Assembly (NCBI GenBank): GCA_035551475.1
Contig: DASZMX010000096.1
Span: forward strand, 1-32,969
Source of the DNA: DASZMX01 sp035551475
GTDB lineage: Bacteria > Verrucomicrobiota > Verrucomicrobiia > Limisphaerales > Palsa-1400
Direction of reading: 5' to 3'
Length of the DNA: 32,969 nt
The notes below the pieces were generated by a model. The model was not told the origin of the DNA and searched no databases. It was given only the letters and a program-made list of their open reading frames with translations. The stretch's first letter is position 1. Every line of letters begins with the position of its first letter. The position numbers were made by a program, and so were the translations under genes. Shown piece by piece: positions 25,491 to 32,969 of this stretch.

Positions 25491-26472
25491 GGTTCCGGCG
25501 CAGCCGGAGGAGTGGCGACCGAGACGGGGGCGAGGCGGCGGGTGGCCCGGCGTTGCGCGATTTGATCCCCCAAGACGCCCAGCAGAACCACGGCTCCCAT
25601 CACGGCAAAGTTCAGGGAGCTGGGAATGCCGAGGAGATTGACGAGATTTTGCAGCACCTGCAGGAGCGCGGTCCCGATGATAATTCCGATGATCGAGCCT
25701 TCACCGCCGCGCAGGCTGCAGCCTCCGAGGACGGCGGCGGCGATGCCGTAGAGCTCGTAAAAATTCCCGTGGTTGGAAGGCGAAACGGAATTGGTGTAAA
25801 AGGCGAAAAGGATGCCCGAAAAGCCTGTCAATAATCCGGCGATCACGTAGCTCCCGGCAATCACGGCGCGCGTGTTGATGCCGCAGAAGCGGGCGGCTTC
25901 TTCGTTGCGGCCCACGGCGAAAAGATAGCGGCCATAAACCGAGCGGTGGAGGACGAACCAGAAGATCACCGCCAGCCCGACCAGGAACCAAAAGGGCATC
26001 GGAATGCCGAGCGGGCGGGCGTGCGCGAGGTTTCCGAGCGTGGCGTAGCCTTCCCAATCGCCAAAACCTTTGGTGGTGTCATCCGCAATGAACCGCGCGA
26101 GGCCGCGATAAATCAGCAGGCCGCAGAGGGTGACGATGAAGGGCTGAATGCGCAGGCGCGTGATGAGCAGGCCGTGCAGCGAGCCCAGAACCATCGGCAA
26201 GACGAGGATAAACAGCGCAGCCAGCGGCCAGGGCCAATGCCATTCGCGCAAGCTCATCGACAGGAGAACGCCGGTAAGCGCGATCATGGAGCCGACGGAA
26301 AGATCGATGCCTCCCGTGATGATCACAAGGCCCGTGCCCAAGCTGAAAATGCCGAACAGGCCAATGACATTGGCGAGGTTGGCCAAGTTCGCGGCGGAGA
26401 GAAACGCCGGGCTCTTGAGGGCCGTGAGCCCGCAGAGGACGACAAGGAGCGTGAAAATGCCAAGGTCTTTTT

Positions 26473-26476
<4 letters not shown>
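25481..26476 (-). CDS. Sugar ABC transporter permease (RbsC/MglC family)
   Basis: The 331-residue integral membrane protein has about eight to ten hydrophobic segments and the family hallmark GGIDLSVGSMIALTG (residues ~55-69). It also has a cytoplasmic AVGRNEEAARFCGIN loop (~187-201) that contacts the ATPase, and LGGCSLRGGEGSIIGIIIGT near the end. The tail after the last helix is Pro/Ala-rich. It forms the channel of a carbohydrate importer (CUT2). Its ATG overlaps the ATPase stop by four bases (ATGA), showing tight coupling. It is the last transporter gene of the operon. Confidence 0.95.
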
Positions 26477-28026
<1,550 letters not shown>

Positions 28027-28027
28027 A

Positions 28028-29026
28028 TTAAGTTCCGAGGAGCTTTTTCAGACGGGCTTGGAAGGCGCCAACGGTGTCTTTCTTCAAGCTGAGCGTGGGG
28101 ATAATGAGCTTGCCGCCGGCGGGAAAGGCCGATTTATCGCCGCGCGCGGCCTGGGCCATGCGGGTGATCGCCTGCTTGCCGAATTCGAAGGGTTGCTGCA
28201 CGACGGTGCCGTAAATGTCGCCGGAGGCGACGCCCGCGAGCGTTTCATCGTTTTCGTCAAAGCAAACAATCTTCACCTGGCCGGCTTTGTTCGCGCTGCG
28301 GACGGCGTTGAGAATGGCGGGGCCGTTGTAATTATAGAGGCCGACGAGGCAGGCGACATCCGGATGCTTGACGAGAGTGTCCTCGGCATTGCGTTGGGCG
28401 CGGCTGGGATCGGTTTCGTCGGTGCGGATGTCCAGGATCTCGATGGACGACCCGGCGATTTCCTGGCGGATGCCGGCGGCGCGGTCCTTGGCGTTTTGGG
28501 CGTCCATGCCTCCGACGAAAAGGACGATTTTCCCGCCTTGCGGCAGCGCTTCCTTGATCAGTTTGCCCGCTTCGACGCCGGCGGATTGATTGTCCGTGCC
28601 GATGTAGCAGACGCGCTTGCTGGCGGGCGCATCGCTGTCCTGGGTGACGAGCACGGCCTGGCTGGCGACCTTGTCCAAGAGGGCGGTCTGGTTGGCGGGA
28701 TCAATGGGGCTGACGGCCACACCTTCCACGCCGCGCGCGAGCAAGTCTTCCAGAATCTGCTGCTGTTCCGCCGCGGCGCCGGAGGAAGGGATGCGAAAAT
28801 CCACTTCGACATTCGACAGGCTTTTCTGGGCCTCGGCGCAACCAGCCTTGGCAATCGTCCAAAAGGTGGCGGCGTTATTGGGCACAAAGGCTAGGCGCAA
28901 GGCCTTGGGCGGGGGGGCGGAGCCGGTCGCGGGGGCCGGGGCGGTTTCCGGCGACGCTTCTTTTTTGCAGCCCGCGAGGGCGAGAGCCAGGGCGACGGTG
29001 AGGACGGACGAGTAAAATGATTTCAT
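28028..29026 (-). CDS. Sugar-binding lipoprotein of ABC transporter (RbsB-like, Peripla_BP_4)
   Basis: The 332-residue protein has a lipoprotein signal with lipobox LAGC (Cys20) followed by a Pro/Ala-rich linker. The two-lobed periplasmic-binding fold starts with LRLAFVPNNAATFWTIAKAG. It continues with the family patterns GVEGVAVSPIDPANQTALLD, VCYIGTDNQSAGVEAGKLI, IVLFVGGMDAQNAKDRAAGI, and CLVGLYNYNGPAILNAV. It binds a pentose or hexose and delivers it to the permease. It sits between the secreted aldose epimerase and the ATPase gene, one base from the proposed ATPase start, in an evident operon. Galactose, glucose or another aldose is plausible because of the epimerase; the ligand cannot be read directly. 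Confidence 0.94.
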   Translation of the reverse strand: MKSFYSSVLTVALALALAGCKKEASPETAPAPATGSAPPPKALRLAFVPNNAATFWTIAKAGCAEAQKSLSNVEVDFRIPSSGAAAEQQQILEDLLARGVEGVAVSPIDPANQTALLDKVASQAVLVTQDSDAPASKRVCYIGTDNQSAGVEAGKLIKEALPQGGKIVLFVGGMDAQNAKDRAAGIRQEIAGSSIEILDIRTDETDPSRAQRNAEDTLVKHPDVACLVGLYNYNGPAILNAVRSANKAGQVKIVCFDENDETLAGVASGDIYGTVVQQPFEFGKQAITRMAQAARGDKSAFPAGGKLIIPTLSLKKDTVGAFQARLKKLLGT

Positions 29027-29040
29027 GGTAAGGAAAAGGG

Positions 29041-30156
29041 TTATTTCGCGCTGAACTTGTAAATAATAAGGTTACGATAGGTTTGGCCGGGCTTCAGCAC
29101 GACCGAGGGGAAATCCGGGTGGTTGGGGGAATCCGGGAAGTGTTGCGGCTCCATGCAAAAGGCGTCGCGGAATTGGTAAACCCAGCCGCCTTTGCCGGTG
29201 ATGGTTCCGTCGAGGAAATTGCCGGTGTAAAATTGGAGGCCGGGCTCCTTGGAATAAACTTCCAGGATGCGTCCGGTGACGGGCTCGGTCACGCGGGCCA
29301 TGACGCGCAATGTGCCGGGCTTGTTGATCACCCAATTATGGTCGTAACCATTGCCGAACTTGAGCTGCTCATCCGGCTCGCCGATGCGGGCGCCGATGGG
29401 GCTGGGTTTGCGAAAGTCGAACGGGGTCCCGGCGACGGGCTTCAATTCGCCGGTGGGGATGAGCGTGCTGTCCACCGGGGTGAATTTGTCGGCGTTGAGA
29501 TAAAGCACACAGTCCAGAACGGTGCCGCTGCCGCGCAGGTTGAAGTAGGAATGGTGTGTCAAGTTAAGGACGGTGTCCTTGTCGGTGGTGGCGGTGTATT
29601 CGAGCTTGAGTTCATTGTTGTCGGTGAGCGTGTAAATGGCGGTGACATTTAGAGTGCCGGGATAACCTTCCTCGCCGTCTTTGCTCACGTAGGTGAGGCG
29701 CAGGGAGGAGCCGGAGGGCGCGGCTTGCCACAGGACTTTGTCGAATCCCTTGGTCCCGCCGTGGAGCGAGTTGGGCGGATTATTAATGGCGAGCGAGTAA
29801 TTGACGCCGTCGAGGGTGAATTTGCCCTTGGCGATGCGGTTGCCGTAGCGGCCGATGAGCGCGCCGAAATAAGGGCTGTTCTTGACGTAATCATCCAGCT
29901 TGTCGTATCCGAGGACGACATCGCCGTATTGGCCGTGGCGGTCGGGCATTTTCAGGGAAACGACAATGCCGCCATATGTCATGATGCGGGCCTCAGCGCC
30001 CTTGGAATTCTTGAGCGTGTAAATATCGACCGCACGGCCATCGGGCAGGGCGCCGAACGGGGCTTTGGTGATTTCGGCTTCCGCTGCGGGGAGGAGGACC
30101 GCGGCTGTTAAGGCTAGAGCCGCGAGAATTTTCGTCGTGAACGAATGCAATTTCAT
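29041..30156 (-). CDS. Exported aldose 1-epimerase (galactose mutarotase)
   Basis: The Met at 30156 starts a signal peptide (MKLHSFTTKILAALALTAAV ... AEAE); the frame continues upstream to 30258, but those residues would overlie the promoter. The 371-residue protein has the GalM catalytic set: NNPPNSLHGGTKGFDK with His132, LNLTHHSYFNL with His201/His202, and MEPQHFPDSPNHPDFPS with general base Glu336. It interconverts alpha and beta anomers of free aldoses such as galactose, here outside the cytoplasm, before uptake. It is the first gene of the sugar importer operon, 14 bases before the binding-protein gene. Confidence 0.95.
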   Translation of the reverse strand: MKLHSFTTKILAALALTAAVLLPAAEAEITKAPFGALPDGRAVDIYTLKNSKGAEARIMTYGGIVVSLKMPDRHGQYGDVVLGYDKLDDYVKNSPYFGALIGRYGNRIAKGKFTLDGVNYSLAINNPPNSLHGGTKGFDKVLWQAAPSGSSLRLTYVSKDGEEGYPGTLNVTAIYTLTDNNELKLEYTATTDKDTVLNLTHHSYFNLRGSGTVLDCVLYLNADKFTPVDSTLIPTGELKPVAGTPFDFRKPSPIGARIGEPDEQLKFGNGYDHNWVINKPGTLRVMARVTEPVTGRILEVYSKEPGLQFYTGNFLDGTITGKGGWVYQFRDAFCMEPQHFPDSPNHPDFPSVVLKPGQTYRNLIIYKFSAK

Positions 30157-30169
30157 AGTGTGTGGAATG

Positions 30170-30198
30170 ATTAACGAGCCTCGGGGGAAAAGTGTCAA
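30170..30198 (-). promoter_or_regulatory. Sigma70-type promoter of the sugar-uptake operon, near-leaderless
   Basis: On the minus strand a perfect -35 hexamer TTGACA (30198-30193) is followed, 17 bases later, by GTTAAT (30175-30170), which matches four -10 positions. Expected transcription start is about 30163, only ~7 bases before the epimerase ATG, so the mRNA would have almost no leader. Confidence 0.6.
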
Positions 30199-30245
30199 TT
30201 GTCTTTTGCGCGGGGGGACGCGGAGGGGCGGCCGGCACATTTGGG

Positions 30246-30275
30246 CGCAGATAGCCACAGGTGGCCGCAGATGGC
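30246..30275. repeat. Three tandem degenerate 10-bp units
   Basis: CGCAGATAGC, CACAGGTGGC and CGCAGATGGC follow one another without gaps, about 50-80 bases upstream of the sugar-operon -35 hexamer. They may be an operator or a remnant of an intergenic repeat. Confidence 0.4.
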
Positions 30276-30292
30276 GGCACGGGAATGCCGCC
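30273..30292. repeat. 7-bp inverted repeat downstream of the DUF3486-like gene
   Basis: GGCGGCA-CGGGAA-TGCCGCC forms a perfect stem overlapping the last 10-bp unit. It lies 28 bases beyond the stop of the minus-strand gene at 30320 and could be a weak terminator, but no U-run follows. Confidence 0.35.
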
Positions 30293-30319
30293 CGGAGTGG
30301 GAGGAATCGTTTGGCATAT

Positions 30320-30964
30320 TCACATCATTTTGATGCCTTCTTCGATCTGGCGGAGCGTTTCCCGTGAGATCCCGGACTTGGCGGGGCGCTGCTTTTCCTG
30401 CTCCATTTTGCGCAGCTCCAGCTCGTAGCGCAGGCGTTCGAATTGGGCGCGACTTTTCTGGGCGCGGACGGCGCCAAACGTATTGAGGGCCTTGGCGAGT
30501 TGGAAATAGAATTCCGGCTTTTCGGCGAGGAACGTTTTCAGGGCGGAGGGTTGCACGGCTTCGAGGAGTTCGTGGAGTTGGGCGGCGAGGAGGGAATCGT
30601 TCACCTCGGCCAGATCGCAGTGGCCGTCTTCGCGCATCTGGCCGAGCAAGGCGAGGGTGCGCTCGGAATAGGCTTGGGCATGCTCGAAGCGCTCCTGCAG
30701 GGCGAGCCAGGGGCGATAGCCGCCGCGCATCCAGTTGGTGATGTGCCAGGGTTTGAAGCCGGGGCGTCCGCGGGCGGCGAGCTGGGCGATGATCTCGGAG
30801 TAACGCAGCCCATCGCGCAGGGATTGGTTGACCAGGTTGCGCAAGGCGAGGGGCAGGCGCGCGACGCGGCCGACGCCCCGGGGGCGGCGGTAGGCGGGGG
30901 CGGGGACGGGGACGGTGTTTTCTATTTGACTGATTGCATTTTCAGCATTCATGCCGGGGAGCAT
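30320..30964 (-). CDS. DUF3486-like (Mu gp27/small-terminase-like) DNA-binding protein, uncertain
   Basis: The 214-residue soluble protein has a basic N-terminal helix-turn-helix-like region (residues ~27-95: RPRGVGRVARLPLALRNLVN, then SLRDGLRYSEIIAQLAARG), reminiscent of the DUF3486 pattern of Mu-like phages ('LP.E.R..V...L..G.....I...L'). A long alpha-helical, charged second half follows, ending in GISRETLRQIEEGIKMM. Starts at 30964 and 30952 are both possible. No other phage gene is near. I have the impression of related multi-copy proteins in Verrucomicrobia and Lentisphaerae, often beside repeats, as here. Function is unknown; a domesticated phage or mobile-element protein is one reading. 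Confidence 0.7.
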   Translation of the reverse strand: MLPGMNAENAISQIENTVPVPAPAYRRPRGVGRVARLPLALRNLVNQSLRDGLRYSEIIAQLAARGRPGFKPWHITNWMRGGYRPWLALQERFEHAQAYSERTLALLGQMREDGHCDLAEVNDSLLAAQLHELLEAVQPSALKTFLAEKPEFYFQLAKALNTFGAVRAQKSRAQFERLRYELELRKMEQEKQRPAKSGISRETLRQIEEGIKMM

Positions 30965-31048
30965 GGCAGAAAGCGGGGGAAGGGTGTGAGCTTGTTATGG
31001 GTTGTATTCCACTTATACGGTTTTTTTTGCGGGAAGGAGCACGACAAT

Positions 31049-31108
31049 CTGGAAATCAGGAAATCAGGAAAAGGCAGGGGGGGAAATCTGAAAAGCGGGG
31101 AAAGGAGG
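31049..31108 (+). repeat. Purine-rich tract with a tandem 8-mer
   Basis: The plus strand is almost all purine and contains two direct copies of GGAAATCA followed by GGAAAAGG. It abuts the large inverted repeat, and the two probably form one accessory intergenic element. Confidence 0.45.
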
Positions 31109-31197
31109 TTTTAACAGGAGGAAGCAGAGATAGCAGAGATCTGAACAAGCAATTTCACCCTCTGCTGCCTCTGCTTCCTCCTGTTAAAGTTTCCTCC
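31104..31197. repeat. Large imperfect inverted repeat (~35-bp arms) of AACAGGAGGAAGCAGAG type
   Basis: The left arm 31104-31138 (GGAGG...AACAGGAGGAAGCAGAG...AGCAGAG) is the near-perfect reverse complement of the right arm 31160-31197, with only a few mismatches or indels and a ~21-base loop. The RNA would form a very long hairpin. The right arm supplies the last codons and stop of the small minus-strand ORF at 31155. There are no transposase genes or evident target duplications, so it could be a non-autonomous mobile repeat. Confidence 0.8.
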
Positions 31198-31373
31198 GTC
31201 AGCGGGCCGATGCGGTCGATGATGTTGCCGTCTTCGCGGATGACGAGGCGGCCTTCGGCGTCCGTTTCGGGGGTGTCGCCGATCAGGCTAGCGTAACGAC
31301 CCGCCGTTTCTGCGGCGAAACCGCGGCGGACGAGTTCGGCAACGACGTTGCCCATGGCGGCAGGTGTCATCAT
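31155..31373 (-). CDS. Small hypothetical protein, C-terminus overwritten by the inverted repeat
   Basis: The ATG at 31373 overlaps the stop of the frameshifted gene upstream in ATGA fashion, suggesting an old operon. The 72-residue product reads AAMGNVVAELVRRGFAAETA, then GRYASLIGDTPETDAEG and RLVIREDGNIIDRIGPL, which looks like real protein. The last ~13 residues (EETLTGGSRGSRG) and the stop come from the repeat arm at 31160-31197, so the gene is probably truncated or altered at its 3' end. No known family was recognised. Confidence 0.5.
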   Translation of the reverse strand: MMTPAAMGNVVAELVRRGFAAETAGRYASLIGDTPETDAEGRLVIREDGNIIDRIGPLTEETLTGGSRGSRG

Positions 31374-31669
31374 ATCCAACCTACGGATTCTCGGACTTCC
31401 TTGATGGCGTTGTCAATAGACTTAAACTCCTCTTCGGACCACTCGGTCTCCGGCCAAAAATGCGTCTGGTCCGCCCAGATGCCGGCGATCTGGCGCAATA
31501 TGCCGGGATAGCCGCTGTGGGCGGCGCTTAATTCGGCGTAGAGGCGCGGAGATCAGGGTCATAGAGCCCTGGGTCGAATCTAAAGGGCGTTCTGCCCGAA
31601 TATTGTTTGATTGATAGCTAGCCATAACTTCCACCGGTGTGAGAGTAGTTGTCGGTAGGAAGTATACCA
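31370..31669 (-). pseudogene. Frameshifted remnant of a hypothetical gene
   Basis: Protein-like sequence is spread over more than one frame. The segment RTPFRFDPGLYDPDL (around 31555-31600) runs into a stop. After a one-base shift near 31541-31550 the frame continues LYAELSAAHSGYPGILRQIA, then DQTHFWPETEWSEEEF and NAIKEVRESVGWI, ending at the TGA 31372-31370. No usable start lies in the upstream frame; an out-of-frame ATG (MASYQS) near 31625 may be the original start after another indel. The product family is unknown. It overlaps the next ORF by ATGA, so the pair was once co-translated. Confidence 0.6.
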
Positions 31670-31689
31670 CTACTCAATCTTGTGGCGGC

Positions 31690-32127
31690 TTACGGTGCAA
31701 GAATAAGCGGGAAGAGCTTTTCTGGGGCGATGGACTGAAAATGCCGGACATTGAACGTGTAAATCTTCTCCGCTCCCGATTTCTCCGCGGCCTTCAAAAG
31801 CACGGCATCATATATCGTTCCGCCAGCCACCCCGGCCACCGCAGCCTCTCGCAGTAAAGCGGCGTAGTCCATTCCTGAAAGGGAAACTATTTTAAAATAT
31901 TTGAGGACATTTTCCTCTATGCTCAAGAGAGCCTGCTCAGGCGAATGCCTTTGATTCTGCGGCAGTCGCGTCAGGACCGAATAAATCTCTGCCAGAGAAT
32001 GGGCCGATACAAATCCATGGTCTTTACCGTTTTGCACCCGGTCAAGAACGGCGAAGGCTTTATGATGGCTTTCGTGAATCTGAATGACGGCGGCTACCAG
32101 AACATTCGTGTCCAGAAATGCCTTCAT
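31690..32127 (-). CDS. PIN-domain ribonuclease toxin (VapC-like)
   Basis: This 145-residue protein is a PIN domain with the acidic active-site residues D6 (FLDTNVLV), E47 (SLAEIYSVL) and D107 (TIYDAVLLKAAE). The position of the fourth, less conserved acidic residue is Asn126 in YTFNVRHF. PIN toxins cut RNA, often tRNA, using Mg2+. The ATG overlaps the stop of the AbrB-type antitoxin gene by four bases, the classical antitoxin-toxin order. Length fits the family. Confidence 0.93.
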   Translation of the reverse strand: MKAFLDTNVLVAAVIQIHESHHKAFAVLDRVQNGKDHGFVSAHSLAEIYSVLTRLPQNQRHSPEQALLSIEENVLKYFKIVSLSGMDYAALLREAAVAGVAGGTIYDAVLLKAAEKSGAEKIYTFNVRHFQSIAPEKLFPLILAP

Positions 32128-32426
32128 GCTTTTTTGCGTCCTCGCTGCGGCGTGGGGAAACTCTGAAAATCTCTCTCATCTCTGACGTTTTGAAGAATAT
32201 CGTTCACCGTGCGGTTATCCAGGGAATCCTCATTTGGCGGTGAAAAAACTAAGGCCTTCCCTTTGCGGACAAGCCCGCTCGCTTTGTTGTTCGGAGTAAG
32301 CGTCACAGCGGAACCATGGATCGCAACTTTGAGGAGGTCGCCCGGCTTGATCGCCAGCTCCTCTCTAACATTTTTGGGAAGAACAATGCGGCCAGCGCCA
32401 TCAATGGGGATGTTCAACTCTTTCAT
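32124..32426 (-). CDS. AbrB/SpoVT-type antitoxin (VapB/MazE-like)
   Basis: The 100-residue protein has an N-terminal swapped-hairpin AbrB DNA-binding domain (IPIDGAGRIVLPKNVREELA, then PGDLLKVAIHG). A C-terminal tail of ~50 residues (NKASGLVRKGKALVFSPP ... RDERDFQSF) likely wraps the PIN toxin. It should neutralise the toxin and repress its own promoter. No Shine-Dalgarno lies before the ATG at 32426, and the predicted promoter puts the transcript start almost at the ATG. Confidence 0.93.
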   Translation of the reverse strand: MKELNIPIDGAGRIVLPKNVREELAIKPGDLLKVAIHGSAVTLTPNNKASGLVRKGKALVFSPPNEDSLDNRTVNDILQNVRDERDFQSFPTPQRGRKKA

Positions 32427-32434
32427 GCCATTTT

Positions 32435-32463
32435 ATATTACCATTACCATTTTCATATGGCAA
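32435..32463 (-). promoter_or_regulatory. Promoter and probable operator of the toxin-antitoxin pair
   Basis: On the minus strand TTGCCA (32463-32458) and TAATAT (32440-32435) are 17 bases apart, and the -10 region lies eight bases before the antitoxin ATG. The spacer contains the direct repeat ATGGTAATGGTA and an inverted CCAT/ATGG, fitting autorepression by the antitoxin. Confidence 0.6.
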
Positions 32464-32615
32464 TCTCGAATATTTTATCCCGCGCAGAGATTTACGAGAG
32501 GCCATTTTTTTGCGGAAGACCAGCGCACGGATCTTGGCGTCCGACAAATGCGTTAGACAACGCCCTGCAGAACGCTTAGGCTTCGGCGACTAGGAGAGAC
32601 CGCCGGGGGCGTCGC

Positions 32616-32969
32616 GTGGTTGAGATTTCGAGGGACGTGTTTGCCGAATGTCTCGATTTAGCCTCCAAAAATTATCAACAAAGCGCGCATAGTAAAATGA
32701 TCACGACGGCCGCATTGCGACGGCAGGCAATCCTAGGCGATAGCGATGCCCAATTTCGTTTGGGTTATCGTCTGGCGTTTATACGCAATCGGGCGAGGCG
32801 GGATTGCAATGGCGCGGTAAGATGGTGGCGTCGGGCCGCTGCCCAAGGCCATGCAAGAGCGCAGTTTTATCTAGGGGTCTCATTCGACCGAGGACTTGGC
32901 GCCCCCAAGAATCTGAAGCGGGCCATGCGTTTTTATAAGGAAGCCGCTAAAGCCGGACATCCAGAGGCT
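32616..32969 (+). CDS. Sel1-repeat (TPR-like) protein, 3'-truncated by window
   Basis: The frame is open to the window end. GTG 32616 is preceded by a G-rich stretch and is the proposed start; GTG 32637 and ATG 32697 are alternatives. The visible 118 residues end in two Sel1 repeats: residues ~44-80 (AQFRLGYRLAF ... GAVRWWRRAAAQGH) and ~81-118 (ARAQFYLGVSFDRGLGAPKN, then AMRFYKEAAKAGHPEA). Sel1 proteins are helical-solenoid adaptors in signalling or protein-protein contacts. The specific role is unknown because the rest lies outside. Confidence 0.85.
   Translation, partial: MVEISRDVFAECLDLASKNYQQSAHSKMITTAALRRQAILGDSDAQFRLGYRLAFIRNRARRDCNGAVRWWRRAAAQGHARAQFYLGVSFDRGLGAPKNLKRAMRFYKEAAKAGHPEA

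Noticed and set aside
32551..32576. Integron attC-like GTTAGAC ... AACGC
   Set aside because: Only one GTTRRRY-type core is seen, with no partner core or extended imperfect palindrome, and no integrase; a chance match is likely.

Overview
The window reads as a chromosomal segment of a GC-rich Verrucomicrobiota bacterium, most likely of the Pedosphaera/Limisphaera side of the phylum (inference). The pointers are large secreted proteins whose C-terminal modules I associate with that group (a 'LWVG ... YDDP.NP..H.YHPDH.NLD' module and a 'ST(D/N)L..W ... FFRL' module), mostly absent Shine-Dalgarno sequences, and few operons.

Layout. 1-1535 (+): the 3' end of a hybrid-type sensor histidine kinase (Y_Y_Y/HisKA_3/HATPase) overlapping a NarL/FixJ-type response regulator. 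1727-14900 (+): four tightly packed genes for exported proteins: an exoprotein with a Thr-Asn-rich insert, a tail-fibre-like protein ending in a Peptidase_S74 self-cleaving chaperone domain, a 2630-residue giant whose last ~800 residues resemble the pore/TcB-binding part of Tc-toxin A subunits, and a small exoprotein. A single-domain CheY-like regulator follows (14966-15385). 15758-23472 (+): tRNA-Leu(CAG), infA, glnS, a secreted WNP-repeat beta-propeller protein, and a secreted metzincin-type metalloprotease with Ig and NHL repeats. A strong hairpin terminator closes this part.

23520-30156 (-): a secreted DUF4142 protein, a YeaD-type hexose-6-phosphate mutarotase, and a sugar-uptake operon reading from a secreted aldose 1-epimerase through a lipoprotein sugar-binding protein and a double ABC ATPase to a permease. 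The ATPase appears to need a CTG start. 30320-31670 (-): an accessory patch with a DUF3486-like gene, a large inverted repeat that cuts into a small ORF, and a frameshifted gene remnant. 31690-32426 (-): an AbrB/PIN toxin-antitoxin pair with a good promoter. 32616 to the end (+): the start of a Sel1-repeat protein.

The best candidate for an undescribed system is the block from the two-component genes through the four-gene exoprotein cluster (1-14900): a regulated, secreted, TcA-like giant co-encoded with an S74 trimeric fibre. That reading rests on motif recognition by eye and needs profile and structure searches.
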